Under the pieces are notes generated by a model that searched no databases, was not told where the DNA came from, and worked only from the letters and a program-made list of their open reading frames with translations. Source: a virus. From it: 59,063 nt of DNA. The stretch is taken from the IMG/VR virus record IMGVR_UViG_3300048550_000839, positions 1 through 59,063 of that record; one strand, 5' to 3'. A program made the translations under genes and the position numbers. This document shows positions 58,397 through 59,063 of the stretch, one piece after another (the stretch's first letter is position 1; each line of letters begins with the position of its first letter).

Positions 58397-59063
58397 TTTC
58401 AGGCCTCGCTTTACTTATGTTAAAATCTGCTGCACAATGACAATGTGTTTTTGGACAAATTATACCTTCACTTAGTTTAATATCAAATTTACCTTGTACA
58501 ATATTGCCTACTATAGGACCAACACCGCAACTTGCTTGTTGTATTCTGCCATTAGGATGTATGTGTAAACTTTCGTGTATATTACAAGTCCATCCTTTAA
58601 AGAAGTTTTTACCTTCTGTAATAATCAAATTCGTATCAATTGCTTCTACTGTATCATCTGCGTAATGCACCTTTGCCCAAGCATAATTTGGTTCTTTGTG
58701 TATAGGTATAACTTGTTGCCTTGCACTACTATTTGTTTTAAAGAAATCCATTTGCCATTGTTCTTCGTAGAAATACGGGTCAGTGCTAGGACGTAATTCG
58801 TCATACACAGGCGCATATTCTATCATATAATTATCACAAGTATCTTTTATTTTATCGCCAAAGTCAATGCATTGTTGGAAATGTTTATGATGCATCATTA
58901 TTCTACTACAAAGATAATTTTTTTTGTCTTGTAAAAATTTATATGACTGCAAATATTTTTCTTCTTTGGTCCATTCTGCGTGATAACTTGCAACAACATC
59001 TTCAAAAAGATGATGATGCTTTTCCCACCAACTTACTGGTCTGCTAAAATTTGTGTTTATTCC
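58377..59063 (-). CDS. Radical-SAM-like protein, N-terminus cut by window edge
   Basis: The frame stays open to the right edge, so only the C-terminal 228 residues are seen (from GINTNFSRPVSWWE). A TTG at 58952 is not the likely start. Late cysteines (WTCNIHES, IQQASCGVG, IICPKTHCHCAADF) follow the layout of the auxiliary-cluster end of SPASM/twitch radical-SAM proteins. The radical-SAM core must lie beyond the window if the call is right. It overlaps the next gene by 20 bases. Confidence 0.6.
   Translation of the reverse strand, partial: GINTNFSRPVSWWEKHHHLFEDVVASYHAEWTKEEKYLQSYKFLQDKKNYLCSRIMMHHKHFQQCIDFGDKIKDTCDNYMIEYAPVYDELRPSTDPYFYEEQWQMDFFKTNSSARQQVIPIHKEPNYAWAKVHYADDTVEAIDTNLIITEGKNFFKGWTCNIHESLHIHPNGRIQQASCGVGPIVGNIVQGKFDIKLSEGIICPKTHCHCAADFNISKARPENVNLIA

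Noticed and set aside
1-59063. tRNA genes, CRISPR arrays, integrase or attachment sites
   Set aside because: No cloverleaf-like segments, regular spaced repeats, integrase or transposase were seen on reading both strands; short tRNAs could be missed without a covariance search.

Overview
This AT-rich window with tightly packed, mostly short-overlap genes is part of a T4-like (tailed, contractile, myovirus-type) marine bacteriophage genome. The evidence is a family B DNA polymerase (gp43-like), sliding clamp (gp45-like), clamp-loader ATPase (gp44-like), a DsbA-like late-transcription protein, a gp31/GroES-like co-chaperonin, ThyX, PhoH, and a block of small conserved proteins and giant tail-fibre proteins of the kind seen in T4-like phages of marine bacteria. 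No photosynthesis genes are visible, so a heterotroph-infecting relative (for example a SAR11/pelagimyophage-like virus) fits better than a cyanophage; the host is an inference. Nearly every gene is on the minus strand; the exceptions are phoH (24.9-25.6 kb) and a small zinc-ribbon gene (47.7-48.0 kb). No tRNA, CRISPR or insertion sequence was recognised.

Layout: 0-2.2 kb, a TGT-like DNA 7-deazaguanine transglycosylase (DpdA-like) behind the sliding clamp. 2.2-7.2 kb, DNA polymerase followed by overlapping sugar-nucleotide genes (cupin, cytidylyltransferase, phosphomannomutase, UDP-sugar dehydrogenase). 7.2-8.9 kb, DsbA-like and small proteins. 8.9-16.6 kb, a cluster that looks like internal head or virion proteins: several start with a short MK-[IL]-x-E-like leader resembling T4 capsid-targeting peptides, and three end in basic cysteine-containing tails. 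16.6-20.1 kb, a protein-quality-control block (ClpA, peptide deformylase, DnaJ). 20.1-23.4 kb, a lysis block (membrane proteins, NlpC/P60- or CHAP-like lipoprotein, overlapping spanins, GH19 endolysin). 23.4-24.8 kb, conserved hypotheticals, then divergent phoH. 25.6-29.8 kb, an operon bounded by a sigma70-type promoter and a terminator (exonuclease, MazG-like, gp44, 7Fe ferredoxin, ThyX). 29.9-32.5 kb, a Bax-inhibitor-1 membrane protein, MazG-like, GroES-like and a DnaE-like fragment. 32.5-47.3 kb, tail-fibre and adhesin genes including 1639- and 2185-residue proteins. 47.3-51.4 kb, an A-type Fe-S carrier, zinc ribbon, SGNH-like protein, UV-damage endonuclease and metallophosphoesterase. 51.4-55.7 kb, glycosyltransferase, NMNAT-like, APS-kinase-like, QueD-like and SWIM proteins. 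55.7-59.1 kb, two SGNH-like and two radical-SAM-type proteins, the last cut by the window edge.

Regulation can be read directly in many gaps. Several minus-strand operons have TTGACA/TATAAT-type promoters with 17-base spacers, as expected for phage early genes read by host RNA polymerase. Others, mainly before virion genes, have a single (D)ATAAATA element 16-35 bases before the start codon, like the T4/cyanophage late promoter. Many genes overlap by ATGA or TAATG, and several starts are best read as TTG or GTG with a good ribosome-binding site.
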